From positions 1,922,001-1,986,000 of the forward strand of contig NZ_CP139559.1 in assembly GCF_034263275.1 (NCBI RefSeq): 64,000 bases of DNA, given 5' to 3'. This DNA is from Mucilaginibacter sp. cycad4 (lineage in GTDB: Bacteria > Bacteroidota > Bacteroidia > Sphingobacteriales > Sphingobacteriaceae). The notes beneath the pieces are model-generated. The model did no database searches and was not told where the DNA came from. It saw only the letters and a list, made by a program, of their open reading frames with translations. Positions 1 to 8,235 of this stretch are shown piece after piece. Numbering within the stretch: the stretch's first letter is position 1; the number at the start of each line of letters is the position of its first letter. The position numbers were made by a program, and so were the translations under genes.

Positions 1-1000
1 AAGCTTTACCATAGGTTGTGCGTTTCTGCAGGATCTCGTCCCAACGGCCAACCTGTAAAATGGTAATGTTGTTGTCTTTTTTGTACTGACCGATTTTTTC
101 GGCGATCTGCATACGTTCAGCAATTTTCTGGATTACCAGGTCGTCGATCTTATCGATCTGGTTACGTAGTTCAGCAAGTTTATCGTTTACTTCAGAATTT
201 CTAACTTCCGCTTTACGCAAAGTTAAGTGGTCAATGATATCAGCAAGAGCTGCAGGCGTAACCTGTTGTTTAGCATCTGTCCAGGCTACACTCGGATCGA
301 TATGTGATTCGATCATTAAGCCCTGCATATCAAGGTCTAAAGCTTTTTGTGAAACATAACCGATTAGATCGCGGTTCCCTGAAATATGGCTTGGGTCATT
401 AATAAGAGGTAATTCGGGGGCAAGTGTTTTTAAGGCGATAGCAACATCCCACATCGGTTCGTTACGGAAAGCAGATTTTTCGTAAGATGAGAAACCGCGG
501 TGAATGGCAGCTAATTTAGTAATGCCTGCATTATTGATACGCTCTAAAGCGCCAACCCATAATGAAAGATCAGGGTTTACCGGGTTTTTAACCATTACAG
601 GTACATCAACACCTTTTAAAGCATCAGCAATTTCCTGAACGGTAAAAGGGTTTGCAGTTGAACGTGCACCTACCCAAAGGATATCAACACCCGCTTTTAA
701 AGCTTCTTCAACGTGTTTTGCAGTAGCAACCTCAACAGCGGTTGGCAAGCCTGTTTCTTCCTTGGCGCGTTTTAACCATTCCAAGCCAATGCTGCCGATA
801 CCTTCAAACTCACCCGGGCGGGTACGTGGTTTCCAGATACCTGCACGCAAAGCTGAGATTTTACCTGTTTGGGCTAATAAATGAGCTGTGGCTACTAATT
901 GTTCTTCTGTTTCAGCGCTGCAAGGGCCTGAAATAACCAGAGGTTCCTTACCTGTTTTGATCCAGGTGTTAAGCGGCTGTATGTTTAAATTTAGTTTCAT
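1..1000 (-). CDS. Bifunctional DAHP synthase / chorismate mutase (3' end cut by window)
   Basis: First step of aromatic amino acid synthesis (phosphoenolpyruvate + erythrose 4-phosphate to DAHP), joined to chorismate mutase. The frame is open from the ATG at 1000 to the window edge, giving at least 333 residues. The N-terminal part reads as a KDO8P-synthase-like DAHP synthase, with motifs such as VISGPCSAE, GIWKPRTRPGEFEGIG, LWVGARST, IHRGFSSYEK and NDPSHISGNRDLI. The last ~85 residues look like an AroQ-type chorismate mutase (LRNQIDKIDDLVIQKIAERM). This fusion is common in Bacteroidota. The gene lies 92 nt after pheA on the same strand, so it probably shares the attenuator-controlled transcript. 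The stop codon is outside the window. Confidence 0.93.
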   Translation of the reverse strand, partial: MKLNLNIQPLNTWIKTGKEPLVISGPCSAETEEQLVATAHLLAQTGKISALRAGIWKPRTRPGEFEGIGSIGLEWLKRAKEETGLPTAVEVATAKHVEEALKAGVDILWVGARSTANPFTVQEIADALKGVDVPVMVKNPVNPDLSLWVGALERINNAGITKLAAIHRGFSSYEKSAFRNEPMWDVAIALKTLAPELPLINDPSHISGNRDLIGYVSQKALDLDMQGLMIESHIDPSVAWTDAKQQVTPAALADIIDHLTLRKAEVRNSEVNDKLAELRNQIDKIDDLVIQKIAERMQIAEKIGQYKKDNNITILQVGRWDEILQKRTTYGKA

Positions 1001-1092
1001 CGTTTTTTGTTTGTCCGGGGTAGCCGGGAATGTTAGTTAATAATTTAAATTATGTTAGTTTTTTTGGTTTCTGTTTGTGTATTAACTTTAGC

Positions 1093-2001
1093 TTATACGT
1101 TACGCCTGATATTGATATACTTTCGGATGCTCCGTTGGGCCCGGTTAGGTTTTGGGCTTACCGTATGCTCATCATCGTGCCTTTCATACTCGCCAAGGAT
1201 GTTGAAGTTATGGGTGTACTTAAGAATCTGCCTTATAGAAGCGTCATATTGTTTTTGCTCCTCCCATTCTATATCTACATAAAAATTGTACTCGTTGCGC
1301 TTGCCCAAAATCGGCATCGACTGAATTTTGCTCATATTTACGCCTTCTTCGGCAAAAATATTAAGCACTTTAGCCAATGCACCAACTTTGTTACTTACCT
1401 GGAAACATAACGAAGCTTTGTTAGCCGGTTTCTTCTCGATATTATCATGATGGGTAAGGATCAGAAAACGGGTAAAGTTTCTTTTGTTCGATTCGATGCG
1501 ACGCTCCAAAACATCCAGGCCGTAAAGTTTAGCGGCTAAAGAGTTTGCAATAGCAACCGTATCTGTTAGCTGTTCGTCCCTGATGCGTTTAGCACAGGCA
1601 GCAGTATCGCTGCTTTCCACAATTTTAAGGTGCGGATATTCGTCAAAAAAATCAACACACTGGCGTAAGGCAATGGGGTGGGAGGTTACATATTTAATGT
1701 CCTCGAATTTTACTCCGGGTAAAGCCATCAGGTGCAGTTGGATGGGCAGGTAAATTTCACCAACTACGGGGAAGCCATAATCAAGCAGCAAGGTATAGTT
1801 TGGCAGGATGCTGCCGGCAATACTGTTTTCGATAGCCATTACAACATAATCGGCCTCACGGTTCTTTAAACTTTCAAATGTTTGCTTGAAAGAGTTGCAT
1901 TCAATGGTCTCGGTGTTTTCGCCGAAGTATTTCAATGCAGCTTCTTCGTGAAAAGAGGCGCGGATACCCTGAATCGCGACTTTTGGTTTTTCTATTTTCA
2001 T
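1093..2001 (-). CDS. pheA: Prephenate dehydratase with ACT domain
   Basis: Converts prephenate to phenylpyruvate in phenylalanine synthesis. At 302 residues it is a normal stand-alone PheA: a periplasmic-binding-like catalytic domain (residues ~7-185, starting VAIQGIRASFHEEAA, with the AIENSIAGSI segment and the TRFLIL motif near its end) and a C-terminal ACT domain (~197-275) that usually binds Phe for feedback inhibition. No chorismate mutase is fused; that activity is encoded in the next gene. The ATG at 2001 lies 15 nt after a strong terminator hairpin that follows an aromatic-rich leader ORF, so expression is very likely attenuated. The last ~25 residues are basic and beyond the usual family end. 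Confidence 0.95.
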   Translation of the reverse strand: MKIEKPKVAIQGIRASFHEEAALKYFGENTETIECNSFKQTFESLKNREADYVVMAIENSIAGSILPNYTLLLDYGFPVVGEIYLPIQLHLMALPGVKFEDIKYVTSHPIALRQCVDFFDEYPHLKIVESSDTAACAKRIRDEQLTDTVAIANSLAAKLYGLDVLERRIESNKRNFTRFLILTHHDNIEKKPANKASLCFQVSNKVGALAKVLNIFAEEGVNMSKIQSMPILGKRNEYNFYVDIEWEEQKQYDASIRQILKYTHNFNILGEYERHDDEHTVSPKPNRAQRSIRKYINIRRNV

Positions 2002-2016
2002 AAACCTGCTTAAAGC

Positions 2017-2048
2017 AAAAAGTCCCGGCTTGTAGGCCGGGACTTTTT
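2017..2048 (-). terminator. Attenuator terminator of the pheA leader, with alternative antiterminator pairing
   Basis: A perfect 13-bp stem (AAAAAGTCCCGGC at 2017-2029 pairs with 2036-2048) with a 6-nt loop ends in a U-run on the minus-strand transcript, 15 nt before pheA. The 5' arm can instead pair over 9 bp (GCCGGGACT, 2080-2088) with the 3' end of the leader ORF. That is the standard geometry of two mutually exclusive hairpins. A ribosome at the leader stop would cover the 2080-2088 segment and favour termination; a ribosome stalled on aromatic codons would leave it free. Confidence 0.85.
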
Positions 2049-2077
2049 AGTTTCTTTATATGTTTGTTTTGTACATA

Positions 2078-2143
2078 TTAGTCCCGGCTCTCACTGGTAA
2101 AGTAAAAGTAGTAGCCAAAGAAGTATGCACCTGTTAATTTCAT
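2078..2143 (-). CDS. Phe/Tyr leader peptide (21 residues)
   Basis: A short ORF from the ATG at 2143 to the TAA at 2078 encodes 21 residues with eight aromatics in the nine-residue stretch YFFGYYFYF (four Phe, four Tyr, residues 7-15). It precedes pheA, and its last codons form one arm of the antiterminator. This is the classic organisation of an amino-acid-sensing leader, as in enterobacterial pheA. A candidate promoter lies about 25 nt upstream. That the peptide senses both Phe-tRNA and Tyr-tRNA is inferred from codon content. Confidence 0.82.
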   Translation of the reverse strand: MKLTGAYFFGYYFYFTSESRD

Positions 2144-2165
2144 TTGTTGTTTTTTTATTACGACG

Positions 2166-2195
2166 TAAATGTACGGTAAAAAAAGAGTTTGTCAA
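2166..2195 (-). promoter_or_regulatory. Candidate promoter of the pheA leader
   Basis: On the minus strand TTGAC (2195-2191) and TACATTTA (2173-2166) are separated by 17 nt. The latter matches the Bacteroidota -7 consensus TAnnTTTG except for the last base. Transcription would start near 2160, about 17 nt before the leader ATG. Confidence 0.55.
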
Positions 2196-2447
2196 TAGAA
2201 AATTTTATTTTTTGTAAAAAAAGAATAGTCAACAAAATTAAATTTGGTGGAAGTTGGTTTTTAATTCACCAAACGTTGTTTTCCGGATGTAAGTTATCTT
2301 AATGCCCAATTTTTCCGGATAGTTTCATCAAAGTTACAGGTTTGCTCATCAGAACATTTGCCTTTTTGTAACTGTTGTGCCCGAGTTTAGATATTAATTG
2401 TGTTGTTGTTTTAGGTATGTTTGAAAGCCGCGCCCCAAATGATATTG

Positions 2448-3374
2448 CTAAGCGGCAGTTTCGTGTTTTTTATGCGCCTCTTCCATTTCCCTATATTCCC
2501 GTTGCAATACACGTGCTGTCTGGGTGCTTCCATCATGGCTCCAACCCGGAGGGTGCATAAAATAGCCTATTTTTGATTTAAGATCGGGTGCATTTTTTAC
2601 GTCGTGCAACAGGGCCTTCCACTCATGAAAAAGCACGTTCACAGGTCCCATATCTTCGGGCTGCTTGGTGATACCATATTTAACAGGCTCGGGCAAATCT
2701 TCATCACGGAAAGTGCCGAATAGCCTGTCCCAGATGATAAGCACCATTCCCATGTTTTTATCAAGATAAGGGATATTTGAAGCATGGTGAACGCGGTGAT
2801 GCGCGGGCGTTACGAAAATCCAACCATACCATTTTGGCAACGGGATTTTGTATTGCGTATGTACCAGGTTACCGTAAAGCTGGGTAATAAGATATGCGTA
2901 CAGGATATCTAAAGCAGTAAAACCCATTAAAGCCAGCGGCAGATAAAAGAATACCCGGTAAAGTGGTTCAAATACGGTTGACCGAAAGCCCGTGGTGAAG
3001 TTAAAATGCTCGGACGAGTGATGGGTAACGTGCATGGCCCAAAACAGGCGGCAGTAATGTCCTGTATAATGCAAAATCCAATATAAGAAATCCTGAACTA
3101 CGACAAGGATAAACCAATACAGAAATATATTATGGATTTGGAATAACCTAAAATGCAGGTATGTATAATCTAAAATAAAAAAGGTAAAAAACTTAACGCA
3201 AAGGTTGATTACAACAGCGAGGGAAGTAAGGTAAATATTGGTCAGTGTATCGCGGGTTTCATAATACTTGCGGTCTTCCCAATAGCTCAGGGCCATTTCA
3301 ACAAGCGTTAAAACAACAAGCAAGCCCATCAAAACCAGGGCAGCCTTATTTCGCGGATCTAAATGCTGAAGCAT
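2448..3374 (-). CDS. Sterol desaturase / fatty acid hydroxylase family membrane protein
   Basis: A 308-residue integral membrane protein of the fatty acid hydroxylase superfamily, whose members use a di-iron centre to hydroxylate or desaturate lipids. The histidine boxes are visible: HYTGH, HVTHHSSEH and HHRVHH. Hydrophobic segments occur near residues 10-30, 45-65, 80-100 and 145-165. The real substrate is unknown; bacterial members act on sterol-like, carotenoid or sphingolipid substrates. It begins only 1 nt after the aroB stop, so it is probably translationally coupled to aroB, although no metabolic link is evident. The C-terminal ~40 residues are hydrophilic. Confidence 0.88.
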   Translation of the reverse strand: MLQHLDPRNKAALVLMGLLVVLTLVEMALSYWEDRKYYETRDTLTNIYLTSLAVVINLCVKFFTFFILDYTYLHFRLFQIHNIFLYWFILVVVQDFLYWILHYTGHYCRLFWAMHVTHHSSEHFNFTTGFRSTVFEPLYRVFFYLPLALMGFTALDILYAYLITQLYGNLVHTQYKIPLPKWYGWIFVTPAHHRVHHASNIPYLDKNMGMVLIIWDRLFGTFRDEDLPEPVKYGITKQPEDMGPVNVLFHEWKALLHDVKNAPDLKSKIGYFMHPPGWSHDGSTQTARVLQREYREMEEAHKKHETAA

Positions 3375-3375
3375 G

Positions 3376-4434
3376 TTACAAGTTAATGTAATATCTTAAA
3401 CTTTCACAAAGTTCGTGGGCAGTGCACACATTATCAATACTAAACTCACCTATATGTGTTAATAAGGTGCAATTAATTTCATCACCAACGTTCTTTTTGT
3501 CCTTTTTCATGTTCAACAGCAGTTCGTCGAAGCTGTCTTCGTTGATGATATACCTGGGATAAAGATCGGTCAATACCTTTACAATTTCATGAAGTTCTTC
3601 TGAAGGCAATCCCGTTTTTTTGTGGGCGAGGTATGATTCGCAGATCATGCCGATAGCTACGGCTTCCCCATGTGAAAGGCTATCTTCATCATGCAATAAA
3701 GAGTAGGTTTCAACCGCATGCCCGATAGTATGGCCAAAGTTAAGGGCCTTACGGATGCCTTTCTCGTGCGGGTCCTCGATGGTGATTTCATTCTTGATTT
3801 CTACAGAACGATGGACAAGCTCAACTGAAGGGTTTTTAAGGTCGCTGTTTTTAAGTTGATTCCAATAATTGGCATCAACAATTAAACCATGTTTAAGCAT
3901 TTCGGCCAAGCCGGAAAGGATTTGGCGCGGCGGAAGGCTTTGTAAAAATTCATGTGCTATAAACACAGCTTTAGGCATGGTGAATGTACCGATGATGTTT
4001 TTGATACCATCAACATCGATACCTGTTTTGCCGCCAACAGATGCATCAACCTGCGAGAGCAGGGTAGTGGGCACCTGCACAAAATCTATCCCTCTTTTAT
4101 AAGTAGATGCAGCGAAGCCCCCCATATCAGTAATAACACCGCCACCTAAGTTGATCATGAGGCTTTTACGATCGGCGCCAAAATCAATCAGCATTTTCCA
4201 AACGCCCACACAAAAATCAATGTTTTTGCTTTCCTCGCCTGATGAAATTTCGATCAGGTCGTAATTATTAAAGTCTGTAAGTTTGCTGGTAAGTAACGGC
4301 AGGCAATGTTCGCCTGTATTTTCGTCGGTTAAAATAAAAAATTTGGAGTAGTTGCCTTTTTTAATAAAATCAACTAACTCATTAAGGCTATTATTAAAAT
4401 AAACCGCGTAATTATCGCTTTGAATAGTGTTCAT
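3376..4434 (-). CDS. aroB: 3-dehydroquinate synthase
   Basis: Second shikimate pathway step, DAHP to 3-dehydroquinate, using NAD and a divalent metal. At 352 residues it has the normal length. Family signatures are present: GGGVITDMGGFAASTYKRG for NAD binding, VPTTLLSQVDASVGGKTGID, and the metal-ligand motifs ALNFGHTIGHAVE and LSHGEAVAIGM. It sits 2 nt after the S4-domain gene and 1 nt before the sterol desaturase gene, forming a tight three-gene operon. The neighbouring pheA operon encodes other steps of the same pathway. Confidence 0.97.
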   Translation of the reverse strand: MNTIQSDNYAVYFNNSLNELVDFIKKGNYSKFFILTDENTGEHCLPLLTSKLTDFNNYDLIEISSGEESKNIDFCVGVWKMLIDFGADRKSLMINLGGGVITDMGGFAASTYKRGIDFVQVPTTLLSQVDASVGGKTGIDVDGIKNIIGTFTMPKAVFIAHEFLQSLPPRQILSGLAEMLKHGLIVDANYWNQLKNSDLKNPSVELVHRSVEIKNEITIEDPHEKGIRKALNFGHTIGHAVETYSLLHDEDSLSHGEAVAIGMICESYLAHKKTGLPSEELHEIVKVLTDLYPRYIINEDSFDELLLNMKKDKKNVGDEINCTLLTHIGEFSIDNVCTAHELCESLRYYINL

Positions 4435-4436
4435 TA

Positions 4437-4643
4437 TTATATTACTATAATTTTATTTCCATCGAACTCAACCGTATCACCTCTTTTTACTTTGAGGCGT
4501 TTTCGGTAGTCAACCGTGCCGTTATACTTCACGAGGCCTTCAGTTACAACTATTTGCGCCTCGCCGCCGGTTTGCACTAAGTTCGCAGCCTTGAGTAGCT
4601 GGATCATTGGGATAAAGTCCCCTTCTAACTTAAATTCGATCAT
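4437..4643 (-). CDS. Small S4-domain RNA-binding protein (YbcJ/YaaA-like)
   Basis: A 68-residue protein that is essentially one S4 fold. It shows the conserved order FIPMIQLLKAANLVQTGGEA, then VTEGLVKYNG and a KRGDTVEFDG ending. Such proteins bind structured RNA and are often associated with ribosomes, but a specific target cannot be assigned. It is first in the operon with aroB. A TATTTTTG box at 4658-4651 lies only 7 nt before the ATG, so the mRNA may have a very short leader. Confidence 0.88.
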   Translation of the reverse strand: MIEFKLEGDFIPMIQLLKAANLVQTGGEAQIVVTEGLVKYNGTVDYRKRLKVKRGDTVEFDGNKIIVI

Positions 4644-4650
4644 GGGATGG

Positions 4651-4698
4651 CAAAAATAAACTATTCATGCAATTATGAGTTATCATTTTATAATTTTG
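4651..4698. promoter_or_regulatory. Back-to-back -7 boxes for the aroB operon and proline dehydrogenase
   Basis: Two TAnnTTTG matches face opposite ways in the 58-nt gap: TATTTTTG on the minus strand (4658-4651) for the S4-aroB operon, and TAATTTTG on the plus strand (4691-4698) ending 3 nt before the ATG at 4702. No clear -33 TTG was found for either. If both are used, both mRNAs would be leaderless or nearly so. Confidence 0.45.
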
Positions 4699-4701
4699 CA
4701 G

Positions 4702-5904
4702 ATGACCTCTTTTGAAACTAACAATAACCAAGGACGAAATACGCCCTCGTTCGAAAATACAGAAATAGCTTTTCGCCATTCATCCAATACCGATCTGAAC
4801 CGGGCCTACTGGCTGTTCAGGATGATCAATATTAACTTTTTAGTAAAAATAGGCCCACCGGTTACCAATTTTGCCATGAAAATTGGTTTGCCGATAAAGA
4901 GTATTATCAAAGCTACCATATTTAAACACTTTTGCGGCGGTGAAACCATCGCCGAATGTGATTATACCATCAAAAACCTTTACAGCGGCAGGGTAGGTAC
5001 TATTCTGGATTATTCGGTAGAGGGGGAGGAAGAAGAAACCGTATTTGATAATACCCGTGATGAGATCATTCGTACCATTGACCGCGCTGCCAAAGACAAA
5101 GCCGTTCCCCTTACCGTATTTAAAGTAACTGGTGTAGGCCGCTTTGGCCTGCTTGAAAAACTTGATGCCCGTCTTAAATTAAATGAGACCGAAGAGGAGG
5201 AGTGGAGAAGGGTACAAAACCGTGTACTGGCTATCTGCGATAGAGCTTTTAAAAATAACGTGCCTGTAATGATAGATGCCGAAGAAAGCTGGATCCAGGA
5301 TACCATTGATCTTTTAGCGCTTACCATGATGACACAGTTTAACAAGCAAAAGCCGATAGTATATAATACCTATCAAATGTACAGGCATGATAAACTGGCT
5401 TCGATGTTAAACGATCATGCCATTGCTCAAAGTGAAGGCTTTATACTGGGGGCAAAAATAGTACGCGGTGCTTACATGGAAAAAGAGCGCAAACGTGCCG
5501 GAGAAAAGGGCTATCCTTCTCCAATTCAGCCCGATAAAAAATCTGCTGACCTTGATTATGATTCGGCGCTTGATTATTGCACCAGTCATATCAATGAAAT
5601 AGCTTTTATTGCAGGTACACATAACGAAGAAAGCTGCCGCCTGCTGGCCGAACTACTGGATAACAAAGGCATTGATCATAAACATCCGCATGTTTATTTT
5701 TCGCAATTGCTTGGTATGAGCGATAACCTGAGTTTTAACCTGGCCCATGCCGATTATAATGTAGCCAAATATGTACCTTATGGACCGGTAAAGGCTGTAC
5801 TGCCATATTTATTTCGCCGTGCGCAGGAGAATACGGCTATAGCCGGGCAAATGAGCCGCGAGTTAAGCTTAATTACAAAAGAAAGAAAGCGCCGAAGCGC
5901 TTAA
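4702..5904 (+). CDS. Proline dehydrogenase (FAD-dependent)
   Basis: Oxidises proline to 1-pyrroline-5-carboxylate with FAD, passing electrons to the respiratory chain. About 400 residues, monofunctional, without the P5C dehydrogenase half of enterobacterial PutA. The beta/alpha-barrel signatures are present: the flavin/substrate region GAKIVRGAYMEKERKRA and the C-terminal RRAQENTAIAGQMSREL. The frame also opens at an ATG at 4675, but 4702 is preferred: a TAATTTTG promoter box overlaps codons 6-8 of the longer version, and the shorter start matches the usual N-terminus. It is divergent from the aroB operon and converges with the HAD gene. Confidence 0.92.
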   Translation: MTSFETNNNQGRNTPSFENTEIAFRHSSNTDLNRAYWLFRMININFLVKIGPPVTNFAMKIGLPIKSIIKATIFKHFCGGETIAECDYTIKNLYSGRVGTILDYSVEGEEEETVFDNTRDEIIRTIDRAAKDKAVPLTVFKVTGVGRFGLLEKLDARLKLNETEEEEWRRVQNRVLAICDRAFKNNVPVMIDAEESWIQDTIDLLALTMMTQFNKQKPIVYNTYQMYRHDKLASMLNDHAIAQSEGFILGAKIVRGAYMEKERKRAGEKGYPSPIQPDKKSADLDYDSALDYCTSHINEIAFIAGTHNEESCRLLAELLDNKGIDHKHPHVYFSQLLGMSDNLSFNLAHADYNVAKYVPYGPVKAVLPYLFRRAQENTAIAGQMSRELSLITKERKRRSA

Positions 5905-5933
5905 TGTATTGAGATATGGAAAGAGAGCATTTA

Positions 5934-6566
5934 TTAAATTAAATGCTCTCTTTCGGCAAAGGCCTGTATAGTATCGGGGGCGGTCATTAAAAAGGTTTGG
6001 ATGCCCAGTTTTTTAGCAGCTTCCAAATGCTGCGGGCTATCATCAATAAATAAGGTTTCTTCGGGTTTTAAATTGTTTTCCTTAAGTACCTGCTCAAAAA
6101 TGGAAGGTTCGGGTTTGCGTTTGCCTGTAAGGTGCGAGTAATATGTTTTTTCGAACAGGTGATCGTTACCTTCAAAACCGAAATCGGTTTTAAGATAGTT
6201 CATGATATATTCATAATGAATGGCGTTGATATTACTGAGCAAAAAGGTACGGTACTTATCTTTCAGCTTTAATAGTAATTCGTGATTCCCTTCGGCAATT
6301 CCGACCAGGATACTGTTCCATGCCGCATCAATCTGATCATTGGTAAGGGAGGAGTCGTTGGTTTTTTCTCTTACGTAATCCCTGAATTGTGCTGCAGTAA
6401 CTTCACCACGATCAAATTTATCAAAAATTTCATCCTGGGTTTTGTGGCCGAAAAACGTTTCAGGATTGCTGATACCTAATTGATTCCATGATTGTTGAAC
6501 CCGGTGAAAATCAATGCTGAAAATAACATTACCGTAATCGAAGATGATATTTTTAATATTTTCCAT
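5934..6566 (-). CDS. HAD-superfamily phosphatase (YihX/epoxide-hydrolase-N-like)
   Basis: A cytoplasmic haloacid-dehalogenase-type hydrolase of 210 residues. Motif I is IIFDYGNVI, with the nucleophilic Asp in FDYGN; motif II is FLLSNIN; the motif III lysine is in GKRKPEPSIF; motif IV is FIDDSPQHLEAA. The helical cap between motifs I and II makes it a C1-cap member, like YihX-type sugar phosphate phosphatases. The substrate cannot be read from sequence. The frame can be extended upstream only with a TTG codon at 6614; the ATG at 6566 fits the conserved N-terminus and is chosen. Confidence 0.9.
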   Translation of the reverse strand: MENIKNIIFDYGNVIFSIDFHRVQQSWNQLGISNPETFFGHKTQDEIFDKFDRGEVTAAQFRDYVREKTNDSSLTNDQIDAAWNSILVGIAEGNHELLLKLKDKYRTFLLSNINAIHYEYIMNYLKTDFGFEGNDHLFEKTYYSHLTGKRKPEPSIFEQVLKENNLKPEETLFIDDSPQHLEAAKKLGIQTFLMTAPDTIQAFAEREHLI

Positions 6567-6631
6567 AAAAAGAGTTTGAGATATGGCCGCAAATATGTAA
6601 AATTGCACCCGCAAACAAAAACAAAATAACC

Positions 6632-6705
6632 GCGCCTATAGCTCAGTCGGTTAGAGTAGAAGACTCATAATCTTTTGGTCCCTGGTTCGAGCCCAGGTGG
6701 GCGCA
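6632..6705 (+). tRNA. tRNA with CAU anticodon (elongator Met, or Ile2)
   Basis: A 74-nt cloverleaf: acceptor GCGCCTA pairs with TGGGCGC, D-stem GCTC with GAGT, anticodon stem GAAGA/TCTTT with loop CTCATAA, T-arm CCTGG TTCGAGC CCAGG, discriminator A, no encoded CCA. The anticodon is CAU, so this is either the elongator tRNA-Met or the lysidine-modified tRNA-Ile2; sequence alone does not decide. It is not an initiator, since position 1 pairs normally. It is followed directly by a terminator. Confidence 0.93.
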
Positions 6706-6713
6706 CAGAGTAC

Positions 6714-6747
6714 AAAACCCGCTTTTTACGTATGTAGAGCGGGTTTT
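6714..6747 (+). terminator. Rho-independent terminator of the tRNA gene
   Basis: AAAACCCGCT (6714-6723) pairs with AGCGGGTTTT (6738-6747), and the T-run continues to 6749. It starts 9 nt after the tRNA 3' end. Confidence 0.85.
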
Positions 6748-6749
6748 TT

Positions 6750-7070
6750 CGTCTTACACATGCGGGTCAGGATCCCGGATCAAGCAGGAAAGTTGTGTGG
6801 GAATAAAAATCATAATTGATCCTATTTCAGCAACTCTCGGTCGATGTACTTATATCGGAGGTTTTGCCGCCAGTAGCACTAAATAAGATATACAAAACTA
6901 ATGCTGTTTAGTTATCATCCCTGCTCTGCTTGCGTTCCCAATCAGTAGATTTCAGCTATCAAACATACTATTTACGGTTTATTTACAAAGTTTACATTTT
7001 TATTTACAATCCAAATTCCTTGTGTTGAAGGACATCAAAGTAATTTTGTTGCACCAAACTTTAAAAGGGC
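6750..7070. other. Intergenic, no gene seen; promoter near its end
   Basis: No supportable ORF. A Bacteroidota-type promoter lies at 7020-7048: TTG (7020-7022), 18 nt, TAATTTTG (7041-7048). It serves the secreted protein that follows. Confidence 0.5.
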
Positions 7071-7148
7071 ATGAAAAATAAAAAGAATGCCTTAAACGGC
7101 CCCATTTATTTAAAAGACATATCTATTTTAATTAAACCTGCAGAAAAT

Positions 7149-7679
7149 ATGAAAAAAGTTATTTATGCGCTGATCTTACCGCTGGTTGTGGTAAGCGGAT
7201 TAGTATTTGCAAATTGTGAAATTAAAAATCAAACTTCTAAAAATTCAACCCTAAAGCCTTTCTCTGCTGCTGAAAGGAAAGCTGCATTAAAAAAATGGGA
7301 GGCGAGCCCTGATGGTATAAAGTATAAAAAATGGGAAGCGTCTCCCGCAGGTAAAAAAGTATATGCCGGTGCTGCTAAAATAAGGGAGCACATTAAGGAT
7401 TATACCAATATGGAGGCTGTTGTAACCTCTCTTTCTCTTCCGCCAGGCTCATTATTAGGTTTCGGAGTGATGGCCAGGATTAATGGTAACGATTATATTC
7501 TTAGGTTTGACAATGAGCTTCAGCAGCTAAATAGCCTGAAGATTAACGACAAAATAATCATAAAAAGCCATAGTGTATCGTACGCGCCCAAGTATGCCTA
7601 TCCAATAGTATCGGGCGAATATGTAGAACGAGATAGTAAAATAATTTATAAGCATGCCCCTCGCAAAGGTGGTTGCTGA
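7149..7679 (+). CDS. Secreted hypothetical protein with WEASP tandem repeat
   Basis: Not recognised. From the ATG at 7149 the 176-residue product begins with a clear Sec signal peptide (MKKVIYALILPLVVVSGLVFA), then a polar linker, two near-identical copies of KKWEASP around residues 44-65, and a ~100-residue C-terminal part rich in beta-prone segments that could be a small OB-like domain. It ends in GGC. The frame opens earlier at 7071, and the candidate promoter would include that ATG, but the longer form would bury the signal peptide behind 26 residues. Probably periplasmic; function unknown. Confidence 0.65.
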   Translation: MKKVIYALILPLVVVSGLVFANCEIKNQTSKNSTLKPFSAAERKAALKKWEASPDGIKYKKWEASPAGKKVYAGAAKIREHIKDYTNMEAVVTSLSLPPGSLLGFGVMARINGNDYILRFDNELQQLNSLKINDKIIIKSHSVSYAPKYAYPIVSGEYVERDSKIIYKHAPRKGGC

Positions 7680-8235
7680 GTACAAGTAAATAAATTATGA
7701 AATACACACACGTCACGTATATGCTTTGTTCCTGATGTTTGTTTTTTGCATTTCCTGTGGAGGACAAAACAAACCAGCCCTCCCAAAAGGATAATAGCAA
7801 GTCCTAAACCAAAGACGTATTCACTTCCAGATGGATTGGCAATGAGTATACTGATTCTATTGGTAAGAGCCTGATCATACAAAACAGCCTGCCAAAAGGC
7901 CGATTAAAATACCAGATGGGCACCAATTGGAAATGTTTATATAGACTCAACGAATATACCGAATTGTGGTTGAGGCTGAATTCTGTTTAGTACCCTCTGT
8001 GGTTGATTTTCTACCACGGAGGGTATATGAAGTAATCGATGATCTTTTTCGTGTTTTGATCAAGTTGCTGATTTATAGGGTTTTTATTCTATTCCGACCT
8101 TTGCGAACACACGCTATGGAACACCTATCCGTTTTTATATTCGGGTCGCTCAAACTATATAATGAGTTGAAATACAGTTAATTTATGATATTAGATATTC
8201 ACTAAAAAGTACTCTAAAAGACTGGAAAACTGCGT
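7680..8235. other. Intergenic, no convincing gene; one hairpin
   Basis: Only weak frames occur here, opening at TTG or GTG codons without family resemblance. A 13-bp stem with one T-G pair and a 9-nt loop lies at 7991-8025 (TACCCTCTGTGGT and its partner). It lacks a T-run, so it is not an obvious terminator. Confidence 0.5.

Noticed and set aside
4675..4701. Upstream start for proline dehydrogenase
   Set aside because: The added residues overlap a TAATTTTG promoter box and extend beyond the usual N-terminus.
6567..6614. Longer N-terminus of the HAD protein
   Set aside because: Requires TTG and places 16 extra residues before the conserved start.
7646..7882. Minus-strand ORF with a good membrane-like segment
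   Set aside because: Opens only with TTG, overlaps the end of the secreted protein gene and shows no family resemblance.
7966..8181. 71-codon plus-strand ORF
   Set aside because: GTG start, spans a hairpin, no recognisable pattern.
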